From: Verrucomicrobiales bacterium
GTDB taxonomy: Bacteria > Verrucomicrobiota > Verrucomicrobiia > Verrucomicrobiales > DEV007
NCBI GenBank assembly: GCA_012960505.1
Contig: DUBC01000030.1
Coordinates: 1-64,000, forward strand
Reading direction: 5' to 3'
Length of the DNA stretch: 64,000 nt
The position numbers and the translations under genes are program-made. The notes below the pieces were generated by a model, which was not told the DNA's origin, made no database searches, and saw only the letters and a list, made by a program, of their open reading frames with translations. Of this stretch, positions 9,868-19,033 are shown one piece after another. How positions within the stretch are numbered: the first letter of the stretch is position 1; each line of letters opens with the position of its first letter.

Positions 9868-10317
9868 ATGAGATTATGCCATTGGGCCATTCTTGCCGCT
9901 ACAACTTCATTATTTACTTCTGGTTGCGTTTCCACTGGCTCCGATTCAACTAAGGTCAGGAGCTATAGCTGGTCTGGCCTTGACGCGCAGCTGCCAAACG
10001 GAAATAATTCCACGCCTTCCCACAAAATGTCCAAATACGAATATCCATTTGATAGCAATGGACGTTACGTCTCATCGTGGGCAGCTGAAGGAGAAAGACG
10101 TCTAGGCAGAAGCTCAAATAGGAGCAGAGGTTCATCAAGAAAAAGAAGTGTCAGAAGTTCATCAGTGAAATCTAGCAGTAAATATCACCAGATAGTTTCT
10201 GGCGACACACTTTCTGGTCTAGCGAGAAAATATGGAACCTCAGTAGGCGCAATAAAACGCGTAAACGGCATGAGCTCCGATGTCATAATAAAAGGAAAAA
10301 AAATCAAAATCCCCTAA
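9868..10317 (+). CDS. LysM-domain lipoprotein
   Basis: The 149-residue product begins with a lipoprotein signal, LFTSGC, with the acylated Cys at residue 20. A Ser/Arg-rich linker occupies about residues 75-105 (RSSNRSRGSSRKRSVRSSS), and a single LysM domain fills 106-149 (HQIVSGDTLSGLARKYGTS then VNGMSSDVIIKGKKIKIP). LysM domains bind the glycan backbone of peptidoglycan, so an outer-membrane lipoprotein anchored to the wall is the natural reading. It lies 53 bp after the WD40 gene on the same strand, and the stop codon sits inside the left arm of a hairpin shared with the convergent SET gene. Confidence 0.88.
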   Translation: MRLCHWAILAATTSLFTSGCVSTGSDSTKVRSYSWSGLDAQLPNGNNSTPSHKMSKYEYPFDSNGRYVSSWAAEGERRLGRSSNRSRGSSRKRSVRSSSVKSSSKYHQIVSGDTLSGLARKYGTSVGAIKRVNGMSSDVIIKGKKIKIP

Positions 10318-10330
10318 TAACTCTATTAGG
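10313..10330. terminator. Bidirectional terminator between convergent genes
   Basis: A perfect 7-bp stem (CCTAATA at 10313-10319 and TATTAGG at 10324-10330) closes a 4-base loop. On the plus strand it is followed by AAAATTTCTTTTT. Read on the minus strand it is followed by GGGGATTTTGATTTTTTTT. The stop codons of the LysM gene (10315-10317) and of the SET gene (10326-10328) both lie within the stem, so the structure serves both transcripts. Confidence 0.65.
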
Positions 10331-10907
10331 AAAATTTCTTTTTCCTTTTCTCTTCTTTTTTTCTTTTCCTCGCCTTCTCCTTCGCTGCTTTTCTTTCTTC
10401 CTTTGCCTTCTTTTTCTTAATTATCCGGCGAAGTTCTGGCCAGCATTCCTCAGTTACAATATAACCAACGCATTTGCGACTACCACACAGGCAAGGATGC
10501 TTCTCGTAATCATCAATTCCAAAACCATAGTTGAAAGAGAGCTCTTCATCACACTTAATGTCCCGTACAGCGGTGAGCCATATTCTCAATTCATCGTCTA
10601 TCTGCGCCTCACAATTAGACTCACAGCTATGATTCACTAGCCTCGCCGTATTCCATTCAAAATTGCCATCCAAATCCCAGCTCTCATCAAGTGTAAACAG
10701 ATAAACCTGAGCCCCTCCCGTTTCCTGAGAAACATCATAAAGAGCATTACCTCTTCGATCAGATTCCTCTTTGTCAATTCGCTCTCCGAGATACTCAATG
10801 ATGTGTTCTCCCTCGGGAATATCCTTCACTGCGAACATGCCCCTCCCATGAACCTCCGAACCTCTAACCTCGGTCCAATCTGATTTAGAAGGAGAAAGCT
10901 CTTCCAT
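10326..10907 (-). CDS. SET-domain protein (putative protein lysine methyltransferase) with lysine-rich tail
   Basis: The 193-residue protein is a compact SET domain: GRGMFAVKDIPEGEHIIEY at about 21-39, NHSCESNCE with NHSC at 92-95, ELSFNYGF at 122-129, and a post-SET-like CLCGSRKC (C139, C141, C146). NHS and the ELxxNY block are the parts that bind S-adenosylmethionine and the target lysine channel in known SET enzymes. Residues 163-193 are almost all Lys, Arg, Glu and Ala, which suggests nucleic-acid or acidic-protein binding. Bacterial SET proteins are known from Chlamydiae and other groups; substrate here is unknown. It is transcribed alone toward the LysM gene and shares a terminator with it. 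Confidence 0.87.
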   Translation of the reverse strand: MEELSPSKSDWTEVRGSEVHGRGMFAVKDIPEGEHIIEYLGERIDKEESDRRGNALYDVSQETGGAQVYLFTLDESWDLDGNFEWNTARLVNHSCESNCEAQIDDELRIWLTAVRDIKCDEELSFNYGFGIDDYEKHPCLCGSRKCVGYIVTEECWPELRRIIKKKKAKEERKAAKEKARKRKKEEKRKKKFS

Positions 10908-10924
10908 TAATCGATTCTAATTCC

Positions 10925-10951
10925 ATACACTAGTCTCACAGCAAAGTGTAT
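10925..10951. repeat. Inverted repeat upstream of the SET gene
   Basis: ATACACT at 10925-10931 and AGTGTAT at 10945-10951 are perfect reverse complements with a 13-base gap. The element lies 18 bases before the SET-gene start codon (minus strand), between it and the end of the next gene. It could be an operator or a weak structure in the leader; no T-run follows, so a terminator is unlikely. Confidence 0.35.
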
Positions 10952-11008
10952 ACTTCACGCCGATTTTTATAAAATCCCGTATAGAGTAATTAGTAAGTTT
11001 TGATTATA

Positions 11009-12475
11009 TTAGAAAGGGCGTCTGCCACGCCCCCTAAAGTCGTTGCCACGTTGCAACTGATCAGCCGGCAACTCAATGAGCTTTGTCTTCTGGTCAGCGG
11101 AAAGAGACTCTGAAGTTTCCAAATATTCAAGAGCCGCAGCACGATCAGATGCGAGCCAGCTCCTTGCCGATCTTTCAACTTGTTCACCCCTCATTTCGTC
11201 ATTACTAATCGTATCTGCCCAGGCAACGGCTGCGCTAGGGTCCTCTCTAACAGAGCGATCTCTTAAAAGGGCAGCCACTCCCCTGTCTCTAGCATCCCCG
11301 ACGGGCTGTGCGCCAAGCCATTCTGATGCTGCCTCGGGATCAGATCTCATCCACTGACCGACCACCTCTCCAGTCGCATCAACCTTACCTTTACCATCAT
11401 CTTGAGAGGCTACCCATTTAGCAGCGTCAGCTGTAGAATCTCCACCTACTCTGGCCCACTGTTCAACGACCTCTTTCATAATTGAATCTCTCTCGGAAGC
11501 TTCCATTTTATCAAGATAGGCCACCGTCGATTCTGTATCCTTACGAACCCAATTCTCAAGGGCTTCCTCCATAACTCTTACTCGCCCTTCACCGGTCAAA
11601 GCTTCAGCCCATTTCAAGGCCTGCTCCGGCTCGTTACGTGACCATTGATCAGCTATAGTTCGTAATGCCCGGTCCTGCTGCTCACCCTCAAAGCCCATTG
11701 CAACCTCAGCTGCTCTCAACGGATCATCCGAAGTGATTTGTTCTATAATATTACCAAGAGCATCACCCTTAACCTCATCAGGAAGATCTTTCGCCCATGC
11801 CAAAGCAGCATTCGTGTCCTGCTTGGCCCATTCTGAGGCAACGCTTGCGGCTGTTCTCCGCATCATCCAATCATCTCCACCGTCTTTCAGCATATTTTTC
11901 GTAAGATAATCAGCTGCGGCCTTAGGATCCTTCGATGCCCAAGTCCTGAGAATTGAAGAAGTGCCCATTCCTCGTTCCATGCCTGAAGATTTACCAACAA
12001 AGCCTAGCGCTTTCTCCGGATCAATTTCAGCATACCTAGACATCAGCAAGCTCATTGACATGAACATGTCACTTCCTCGACCCATGCCTCTAACCTCGGC
12101 AAGTGCCAGTTCGACTTCATCAGAATCAAGTTCCTTCACGAAATCCAGTAAAGCTTCCATTCTACCAATCGATCCCGGCGAATTAAGTATCATCTTCATT
12201 GCTTCACTCACATCACCAGAACGCATCAATTTTTTAGCCTCTGTAATTAAATTGCTCCCAGCTCCTTCGGTTGAAGTATTAGTCTTCTTACCGCTCTGTG
12301 AAGAGGACTCAGAAGCACCTGCCAAAGAACCAGTGTTGGTATTGGCAGTTTCTCCGGATTGACTTTTCTTTGCACCCGCATCCTGATCGCCATCACCTTG
12401 TTGACCAATAAGGTAACCCCCTGCGACTCCAATAAGTAGAGCAATTAACGTGGATAAAACTGAAGCTATTTTCAT
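11009..12475 (-). CDS. Membrane-anchored repeat protein with W-x3-D/N-P-x-x-A-x-x-W(A) repeats
   Basis: From ATG 12475 the product has an N-terminal hydrophobic segment, MKIASVLSTLIALLIGVAGGY, which acts as signal anchor or signal peptide; a longer reading from TTG 12496 adds seven residues and is less likely. A Ser/Thr/Gly-rich linker of about 70 residues follows. From roughly residue 155 to 465 there are about nine degenerate helical repeats of 30-40 residues with the core I/V-xx-W-x3-DP-xx-AAxWA, for example ILRTWASKDPKAAADYL, VASEWAKQDTNAALAWA and VVGQWMRSDPEAASEWL. Similar uncharacterised proteins are common in Verrucomicrobiota. The repeats should form an alpha-solenoid for protein binding in the periplasm. 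The C-terminus is Arg/Gly-rich (RGNDFRGRGRRPF). I know of no established function. Confidence 0.82.
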   Translation of the reverse strand: MKIASVLSTLIALLIGVAGGYLIGQQGDGDQDAGAKKSQSGETANTNTGSLAGASESSSQSGKKTNTSTEGAGSNLITEAKKLMRSGDVSEAMKMILNSPGSIGRMEALLDFVKELDSDEVELALAEVRGMGRGSDMFMSMSLLMSRYAEIDPEKALGFVGKSSGMERGMGTSSILRTWASKDPKAAADYLTKNMLKDGGDDWMMRRTAASVASEWAKQDTNAALAWAKDLPDEVKGDALGNIIEQITSDDPLRAAEVAMGFEGEQQDRALRTIADQWSRNEPEQALKWAEALTGEGRVRVMEEALENWVRKDTESTVAYLDKMEASERDSIMKEVVEQWARVGGDSTADAAKWVASQDDGKGKVDATGEVVGQWMRSDPEAASEWLGAQPVGDARDRGVAALLRDRSVREDPSAAVAWADTISNDEMRGEQVERSARSWLASDRAAALEYLETSESLSADQKTKLIELPADQLQRGNDFRGRGRRPF

Positions 12476-12573
12476 AGCATGATAATACAGCCTCAATTCT
12501 TCTAGGTAAAGCCCCTAAACTATTCTACATAATGTTTAGATCATAATACATAGAAATAACTGCTAAGATACAA

Positions 12574-15246
12574 CTATGCAATGAGCGGCGCCTCGGTCCC
12601 GTCCAGAACTTCTCTTACTCTTTTTGCTAAATCATTTACATTATATGGCTTCTGAATAGCAGAATCAGGTCTCAATCCAGTCTCATCCTCAAAACCTTCA
12701 AGATCGACCATGTAGCCACTACATACTACAACAGGGACATCAGTAAATCTTTCCCTTATCACAGCAAGCGTTTCCTTTCCAGACATTACCGGCATAGTAA
12801 GATCCAGTAGAACTAACATTATTTCATCTTGGTTTTCCTCCAAAACCTTTAGAGCTTCCTTCCCATTACAAGCAGAGAAGGTGCTATATCCATAACATTT
12901 TAATGCCTCTTCGGCCACTCGGCGGACCAGATCCTCATCATCTACAACAAGGATCGTCTCAGTCCCATTAACATCAGTATCATCTTCATTTGCAAGCGGC
13001 TTAAGATTCTCATTACGCACATCTTTTCTCGGCAGAAAAATACTAAAGTTACTACCAACGCCAACTTCCGATTCGCACTCTATCCAACCTCCATGCTGTT
13101 TAACTATACCATATGATGTTGCCAAACCTAAGCCTGTTCCCTTTCCCTGTTCTTTAGTTGTGAAAAAAGGCTCAAAGAGTTTCGCCATCACATCTGAAGG
13201 CATCCCTATACCATTATCACTTATTTTTATTTCAATGAAATCACCTTCCTCTCGACCAGGATACTTACTTAACATCGATGGATTAAGGCTCTTGTTAGCA
13301 GTCGCAAGCACTAAGTCTCCTTCCCTCTCACTCATAGCATCAATCGCATTAACGCACATGTTCATCACTACCTGCTCGACCTGGGTACTGTCCGCCTCGA
13401 TTGTCCAAAGATCATCTGAACAATCCATTGATATACTAATAGCAGGATCAGTTGTGCTCTTCAATAAACTGTGAACATCCTCTAAAACTTGGTTCACTTC
13501 ACAACAATCAAGTTCAAGGTGAGATTGCCTAGAAAAACCAAGGAGTTGCTTAACCAATTCGGCCGCACGCTGACTTGCTCGCTTAGCTGAAGAAATAAAT
13601 TCTTTATTCTTGCTTACATCTCGCTCGTCATCGCCAGCTTCGACAAGGCTAAGATTCCCAATAATACCTGTCAGCAAATTATTAAAATCGTGAGCAACTC
13701 CACCAGCCAATCGCCCAACAGCCTCCATTTTCTGTGCTTGCTCAAGCCCCTTCTGCAATTTGCGCTGTTCAGTTACATCATGAAAACTCCAAAAACGTGC
13801 AATTTGACGTCCTCCAGAAATTAAAACAGGAGAAGAATATACTGAAAGAACTCGTTCAACAGGATCATTTAAAACCCATTCCAAATCTGCGGTCTTCAAC
13901 GAGTTCTTATTAATACTTTTCCAGTCCTTTATAAAATTCTTCCCATTAGCAAATTGATTACTGAGCTGCCTCTCAAAACTTTCCATATCAATCTGATCAA
14001 TTCCTTCTGTGAGTTGAAAATAATCAATCACCCTCTGATTGGTGGCTATCAAAGATCCATCCTTACCAACCAAAAGGATTCCATCTCTAGCTGCCTCATA
14101 TGAGGCCCTGAGCTGAGCATACGTCCTTTCAAGCTCTTTTTGAGACAAACGAAGCTTTTCAGTACGCGAATTCACTATCGCTTCAAGTCCATCACGGTGA
14201 TTCTTTACCTGATCAATCATTGCATTGAAAGATACTCCTAGTTGCTTAATTTCAGTTGCACCTTCTTCCTGCATCCTGACACTCAGGTCACCCTCCTCCA
14301 CCTTATGAGCAATTGCTGATGCATTAACAATTGGATTACTAATCATTTTGGCCAGCCAAACGCCTATAAGACCAGTAAGAATAAATACCGCAAAGGCAAT
14401 CCTAGATTGCAAGTTAACTGCCTGCTTCACAGAAGCCAGGACCTCCGCTCTTGGCCTCAGGCAAGCAATGACCCAAGCCTCTCCGACTCCTGTGTCTCTT
14501 TTCGGTAAGACCTCACTCTGAAAATAGAACTCTTCCCCTTTAATCTTAACAAAACCTTTGTTCTGACCCCAAAACGGAGTGACTCCTCCTTTGAAATAAG
14601 GGCGGGATATCTTTTCTTTATCACGACCCGCTATCAAACGGCCCCGAGGATCCAAAAGAAGGGCTTGGCCTCGTTCGCCTATTTTAATACCTTCTATAAG
14701 ATTCCACATTGGATCAAACCTCAATCGAGCTCTAAGCACAAAGCTTTCGTCGCTATTGGCAATGCTTAGTGGAATGTAAACTTTGAGATGTAACCCATCC
14801 TCATTTTCAACATGGTGCGGGCGCGATGTGACCACTTTTTGGCCTACAATACAGTCCTTGAACCACAACGTTTTCTCCTCTGGCTCCGGATGAAATTTAC
14901 TAGTAGTGGAACGAACTATGAGACCTCTTGAATCATATAAAGTGATATCATCAAACATTTTATACGCCGCAACAAGACGCCGCATCTCTTCGACCCTAAC
15001 ATTCATCGGAATCGAGGAATCTGTCACTATCCGATTTCCCTGCAGCGCAACAAGATCATTAGTTGCTGAAGCCATTACGAGTCTGGCCTGCCTAGCAACT
15101 TCATAAGTAACGGCAGCAATCTTCTCACGCTCAGACAATTCAAGAGATTCTCTCGTCTGGTAATTAGTTACCAGCATCACAATGAGCATCGGGATCAACC
15201 CGACAGCTAAGAGAACAAGAAGTAACCTGATTCGAATCGATGTCAT
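12574..15246 (-). CDS. Hybrid sensor histidine kinase with extracellular Cache-type domain and receiver
   Basis: The 890-residue protein has a transmembrane segment at about 6-26, a large extracytoplasmic Cache-like sensor at about 30-283, a second transmembrane segment at about 284-304, HAMP (about 300-352), PAS (about 375-490), HisKA with GGVAHDFNNLL (phospho-acceptor H519), HATPase with N, G1 and G2 boxes (NAIDAM, DNGIGM, GTGLGL), and a receiver domain at about 755-880 with phospho-acceptor D815 in LLDLTMP. This class phosphorylates its own receiver or passes phosphate to another regulator; no separate response regulator is nearby. The PotD-like gene lies 77 bp upstream on the same strand, so the Cache domain or PotD may sense the same ligand (inference). 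Confidence 0.93.
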   Translation of the reverse strand: MTSIRIRLLLVLLAVGLIPMLIVMLVTNYQTRESLELSEREKIAAVTYEVARQARLVMASATNDLVALQGNRIVTDSSIPMNVRVEEMRRLVAAYKMFDDITLYDSRGLIVRSTTSKFHPEPEEKTLWFKDCIVGQKVVTSRPHHVENEDGLHLKVYIPLSIANSDESFVLRARLRFDPMWNLIEGIKIGERGQALLLDPRGRLIAGRDKEKISRPYFKGGVTPFWGQNKGFVKIKGEEFYFQSEVLPKRDTGVGEAWVIACLRPRAEVLASVKQAVNLQSRIAFAVFILTGLIGVWLAKMISNPIVNASAIAHKVEEGDLSVRMQEEGATEIKQLGVSFNAMIDQVKNHRDGLEAIVNSRTEKLRLSQKELERTYAQLRASYEAARDGILLVGKDGSLIATNQRVIDYFQLTEGIDQIDMESFERQLSNQFANGKNFIKDWKSINKNSLKTADLEWVLNDPVERVLSVYSSPVLISGGRQIARFWSFHDVTEQRKLQKGLEQAQKMEAVGRLAGGVAHDFNNLLTGIIGNLSLVEAGDDERDVSKNKEFISSAKRASQRAAELVKQLLGFSRQSHLELDCCEVNQVLEDVHSLLKSTTDPAISISMDCSDDLWTIEADSTQVEQVVMNMCVNAIDAMSEREGDLVLATANKSLNPSMLSKYPGREEGDFIEIKISDNGIGMPSDVMAKLFEPFFTTKEQGKGTGLGLATSYGIVKQHGGWIECESEVGVGSNFSIFLPRKDVRNENLKPLANEDDTDVNGTETILVVDDEDLVRRVAEEALKCYGYSTFSACNGKEALKVLEENQDEIMLVLLDLTMPVMSGKETLAVIRERFTDVPVVVCSGYMVDLEGFEDETGLRPDSAIQKPYNVNDLAKRVREVLDGTEAPLIA

Positions 15247-15323
15247 ATGAATTAATTCAAATACTAATTAGCTGCGAGCTGCCTAATCTCTTTAATCCCA
15301 CTTAGGAAAATTCCTTCGTAAAC

Positions 15324-16451
15324 TTAATCCTCAACACTTCCCGCAACCTCCACATCCAAACCATTCTTAGATTTGGTTCGTAATGCATCAACGACCTTGC
15401 TCCATGCTTCATTTAATAAAAGGTCACGATTAGTATCAGGAACATAATAGAACTGACACAAAGACCGCATTTCCTCGGGTGGATTGATCGTCTCATCTGC
15501 TAAAAGCTCTTCATCAAGGAGTGGGACAGCCGCGCTATTTGTCGTCCCATACCAAGTAAAATTAGCATTCATTGCTGCCGATTCTTTTCTCAACATATAA
15601 TCAATAAATAAGTAAGCCCCATTGACATTCGTGGCATCACTCGCAACAGAGAAATTATCCATCCATAATGGAGCCCCCTCACTTGGTATAAAGAATGAGA
15701 TGTTTTCATTTTCCTCAGAAATCATTGCCGCATCCCCACTATAACATGAAGCTATCCAAACATCCCCAGAGAGAAGCCCTTCTCTAATTTCTGCATCACT
15801 ACCTAATCGGACGCCACCGTTTTTTATCCCTTCAACAATAATTTCTGATGCAGATTGAATGTGCCTTGGATCAGAACTGTTAATTGGGTTCCCCTGTGAA
15901 ATCATCCCAATCCCAAGCCCTTCTGTTCTGTCCCCTAAAACCATTACCTTTCCCTTATATTTCTTGTCCCATAACGATTTCCAACTCTTCTCTGGGGAAT
16001 CAATCTTATCCGATCGGTATGCGATGAGAGTCGTCCCCCATAGATATGGAACTGAATAATTGTTCTCAATATCAAATTTTTTGCGCAGATATTCACTCGA
16101 AACATTTTCAAAATTTGGCAAAGCTGATTTATCAAGGAGTTGAAGTAACCGTAATTTTGCTAATATATTTATAGCCAAGTCATCCGTCACAACCACATCA
16201 AACCGACCAGGCTCTGATACTAATCTCGCCTCAACTTCATCTGGATCATCGTAAGTTATATACTCAACGTCTATCCCGGTTTCATTCGTAAATTTCTCAA
16301 TAGCTGAAGGGTCAAAATACTCAGACCAACACAACATTTTCACAACATTGTTCAGTGAGTCCTCAGCTTTGTTACTTGTTTTAGTGTTTTTATTACATCC
16401 AAACAAAATTGCAGCTATAGCTATATAGATTATGCCCTTTAATATTCTCAT
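15324..16451 (-). CDS. potD: PotD-like polyamine-binding lipoprotein
   Basis: The 375-residue protein starts with a lipoprotein signal (AAILFGC, Cys19). The mature part has the spermidine/putrescine-binding pattern: MLCWSEYFDPSAIEKFTNETGI near residue 40, VVTDDLAINIL, VPYLWGTTLIAYRSDKI, WKSLWDKKYKGKVMVLGD and APLWMDNFSVASDATN. These match bacterial PotD/PotF extracellular binding proteins of about 350 residues. No potA, potB or potC transporter genes flank it, which is unusual for PotD. Downstream on the same strand is a Cache-domain histidine kinase. It may feed a distant transporter or present ligand to the kinase. Call for the fold is firm; ligand identity is inference. Confidence 0.88.
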   Translation of the reverse strand: MRILKGIIYIAIAAILFGCNKNTKTSNKAEDSLNNVVKMLCWSEYFDPSAIEKFTNETGIDVEYITYDDPDEVEARLVSEPGRFDVVVTDDLAINILAKLRLLQLLDKSALPNFENVSSEYLRKKFDIENNYSVPYLWGTTLIAYRSDKIDSPEKSWKSLWDKKYKGKVMVLGDRTEGLGIGMISQGNPINSSDPRHIQSASEIIVEGIKNGGVRLGSDAEIREGLLSGDVWIASCYSGDAAMISEENENISFFIPSEGAPLWMDNFSVASDATNVNGAYLFIDYMLRKESAAMNANFTWYGTTNSAAVPLLDEELLADETINPPEEMRSLCQFYYVPDTNRDLLLNEAWSKVVDALRTKSKNGLDVEVAGSVED

Positions 16452-16620
16452 TTTATTATTTATGGTTATTATAAGCTTATATTGATTTTAAATCCCTTCA
16501 ACTATAATTTCCATATTTTATAAATATTTCATAATTCATTAAGGCCAGTTATTATTTAACCAATCTTAACAATCGAACTTGCGCAGTGCCCTATGCATGA
16601 GACAAATTCAATGAATTCTA

Positions 16621-18018
16621 ATGTCCTCTCATAAGGAAAAACCCCTAAGAAACGGGAATATCAGTAAATCAGTCGATCCATCACTATCGACAACATTGAG
16701 GCTTGCCATGCCTGTGATATTACTAAACCTGACTTTTGCTGCAATGCAGGCCACTGATGCATGGATTGTCGGTAAACTAGGGATCCGTTCACTTGCAGCC
16801 ATTACCCTACCTTCAATGGGTATTTTCGTTATTGTTAGCTTCGCCTATTCATTCTTAGGAATTGTCACCGCACTCGTGGGTCAAAGCCATGGAGCGGGTG
16901 ACAAAAAAAGCTGTGGCCACTTTGCCTGGATTGGGATCTACTCTTCTCTCGCGATAGGGATCGCCGCCATTTTACTGTGGCCGCTAGGCTCTGTATTTGA
17001 GATGCTTGCGGGAAGCCAATATGGCTCATTGGGAAATCTTGAATCTAGATATTTCAAAATCAGTCTATTGGCTTTGCCTGGAGTATTAGTAACTAATGCA
17101 ATTGCCAATTTTTATATAGGAACGAGAAGACCCGGACCAGTTCTAAGGTGCAGCGTAATTGGCCTAATACTAAATTTCGCTATTACCTACGGCCTTGTCC
17201 TTGGAGTCGGCCCTTTTCCTGATTATGGTTTCGACGGTGCCGCTTGGGGAACAGTGTTAGCAACAATATTGGAATGCTCTATTTTATTCATACATTTCGT
17301 ATCGGCCAAATCAAACAAATCATTAAACACCAGAAAGGCTCCTAAATCTCTGGAAGGAATACGAAGATTGTGGTCTTCTGGACTTCCGGCCGGCATCCAA
17401 GGGGCCGTCGACATTCTATCATGGGGAGTCCTTGTGGGGGCCCTAATTTCATATTACGGAGAAGAAGCTCTTGCTGCTGGAACCATCCTAATGCGCTGCA
17501 TGCAATTAACATTTATGCCAGCAGAAGGCGTCGCCACAGTAGTCCTAACCTTAGTTGCAAATTCTGTTGGGAATGGCTCACACGAAAGAGCTCGTGCACA
17601 CGTGAGAACATGCTTCAAAATCAATTCTCTCTTCATGCTTAGCGCGGGAATCATCTTATATGTTTTCCGACATCCAATAGTTTCCATGTTCACGGACCAA
17701 CCCGAGGTAATCAGCATTGCCTGTGGAGGCATGCTCTTCGTAAGCCTCTCACAGTGGTTTGACTCGATGAACATCACATACCTTCATGCACTTCAAGGAA
17801 CCGGCGATACCAAATGGACTTCAGTCGCGAATGTTCTCCTTAGCATTCTGGTACTTGGTTTGGGCGGAACTATTGCAGTGATTTTCTTCAGAGAGAAAGG
17901 ATCACTCGTTATTTGGGCCCTGGCGCTATTGTACATAACATGCCAAGGCATACTTTTTTGGATGAGGTGGAGATCAGAAGCCTGGCTTAAAATTAGACTA
18001 AGAGGGCCCACCCAGTAA
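16621..18018 (+). CDS. MATE family efflux transporter
   Basis: The 465-residue protein has the 12-helix pattern of MATE antiporters, with two homologous halves. The first half starts RLAMPVILLNLTFAAMQATDAWIVGKLG and includes ALVGQSHGAGD; the second starts GLPAGIQGAVDILSWGVLVG and includes NSVGNGSHERARAHVRTC. MATE proteins export cationic drugs, toxins or metabolites using Na+ or H+ gradients; substrate cannot be read from sequence. The length is normal. It is divergent from potD with a 170-bp AT-rich gap between them and converges with the amidinohydrolase gene, only four bases separating the stops. Confidence 0.92.
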   Translation: MSSHKEKPLRNGNISKSVDPSLSTTLRLAMPVILLNLTFAAMQATDAWIVGKLGIRSLAAITLPSMGIFVIVSFAYSFLGIVTALVGQSHGAGDKKSCGHFAWIGIYSSLAIGIAAILLWPLGSVFEMLAGSQYGSLGNLESRYFKISLLALPGVLVTNAIANFYIGTRRPGPVLRCSVIGLILNFAITYGLVLGVGPFPDYGFDGAAWGTVLATILECSILFIHFVSAKSNKSLNTRKAPKSLEGIRRLWSSGLPAGIQGAVDILSWGVLVGALISYYGEEALAAGTILMRCMQLTFMPAEGVATVVLTLVANSVGNGSHERARAHVRTCFKINSLFMLSAGIILYVFRHPIVSMFTDQPEVISIACGGMLFVSLSQWFDSMNITYLHALQGTGDTKWTSVANVLLSILVLGLGGTIAVIFFREKGSLVIWALALLYITCQGILFWMRWRSEAWLKIRLRGPTQ

Positions 18019-18022
18019 ACTT

Positions 18023-19033
18023 CTACAGTAAGCGGTGCTGGTAAGAGACCCTATTCAAATGCATGACCATACATGAAAGAGCAGCCCCTCCCTTCTGATA
18101 TTCGCTCAAGTTAAAGAGCGCCAGTTCAAATCCATTGTCTGCAGCAATGTCTTCAAGCCTTCGATTCTTAGCTAACTCTAACCGGTAAGCTTCTGTCCCT
18201 CTCTTCAGTTCATGGATATGCGACCCATTCAGTATGAAATTTCCCAGTCGAACAGAATTACAAAGCCCTGGCATAGCTTCCTCACGTGACACATCTATAA
18301 TTTCAGTGTGCCCCTCTAATTCTCTTATCTCGCTTGAATTCAATAGCTGAGTACAAACAACCGTCTTCTCATAAGTGAGTGGAAATATTGAACAATCGAG
18401 ATGGTATAAATAAGGATCGGTTTCTCTGACCTTGATTATCTTCATTCCAAATTGACCCTCCAACTGGTCGTACGTTTCTTTTTCAGAGCGTATACCATAC
18501 CCACCCACATACACATTATCATAAAGGTGCTTAAGTTCAGCCTCCCCTTCGAACTTCGTTTTAGGAACGATAGTTTTATACCCCATGGATTGAAAGAACT
18601 TCACTCCGACTTCCGTCTCGCCTACCCGTGGCCTTGACTGATAATTAGCTAAAACAACTGTGTCTTTGGCAGGAAGGTGTTCAAGTAAAATTCCCAGATT
18701 CGCAGTAAAAACTAAATCCTGTAATGCGCAACCCGCTGGAACGGGAAGCAACTGCACCACTCCCCTAGATGAAAGAAATTGATAGAGAGACTGAAATTGC
18801 CTATATGCTTTTTTAGGGTCGACCTTGCGATCAGATTCCGTGAGATCCTCCATCCAAATATTATTCGGTTCATTTGTGCTATAAGAAATAGGCGGGCACA
18901 TAAGAAATGTCGGAACATCCAAATGACTAAGGTTCCATGGTCTCGAAGGAGCAGGAGAATCCACAAATGGCTTTGGAAGGATTTTCCGAGCCGCTGTGGA
19001 TCGCTTATTTATCTGTGTTTTAGAACTTAACAT
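18023..19033 (-). CDS. Amidinohydrolase/amidinotransferase family protein (DDAH/arginine deiminase-like)
   Basis: The 336-residue product has the guanidine-modifying enzyme fold signature: FLMCPPISYS near residue 43, DLVFTANLG (substrate Asp region), HLDCSIFPL (His region) and the catalytic Cys in GGAALSCMVMHLN near the C-terminus. Close relatives are dimethylarginine dimethylaminohydrolases and bacterial homologues annotated as amidinotransferases. These hydrolyse or transfer amidino groups of arginine derivatives. Its start codon overlaps the stop of the preceding phosphatidylserine-decarboxylase-like gene by one base (TAATG), so the two are translationally coupled. Exact substrate is unknown. 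Confidence 0.82.
   Translation of the reverse strand: MLSSKTQINKRSTAARKILPKPFVDSPAPSRPWNLSHLDVPTFLMCPPISYSTNEPNNIWMEDLTESDRKVDPKKAYRQFQSLYQFLSSRGVVQLLPVPAGCALQDLVFTANLGILLEHLPAKDTVVLANYQSRPRVGETEVGVKFFQSMGYKTIVPKTKFEGEAELKHLYDNVYVGGYGIRSEKETYDQLEGQFGMKIIKVRETDPYLYHLDCSIFPLTYEKTVVCTQLLNSSEIRELEGHTEIIDVSREEAMPGLCNSVRLGNFILNGSHIHELKRGTEAYRLELAKNRRLEDIAADNGFELALFNLSEYQKGGAALSCMVMHLNRVSYQHRLL

Noticed and set aside
11961-12362. A 133-codon plus-strand open frame within the repeat protein gene
   Set aside because: It is antisense to a gene with clear repeats; its Ser/Pro/Leu-rich composition is typical of a shadow frame.
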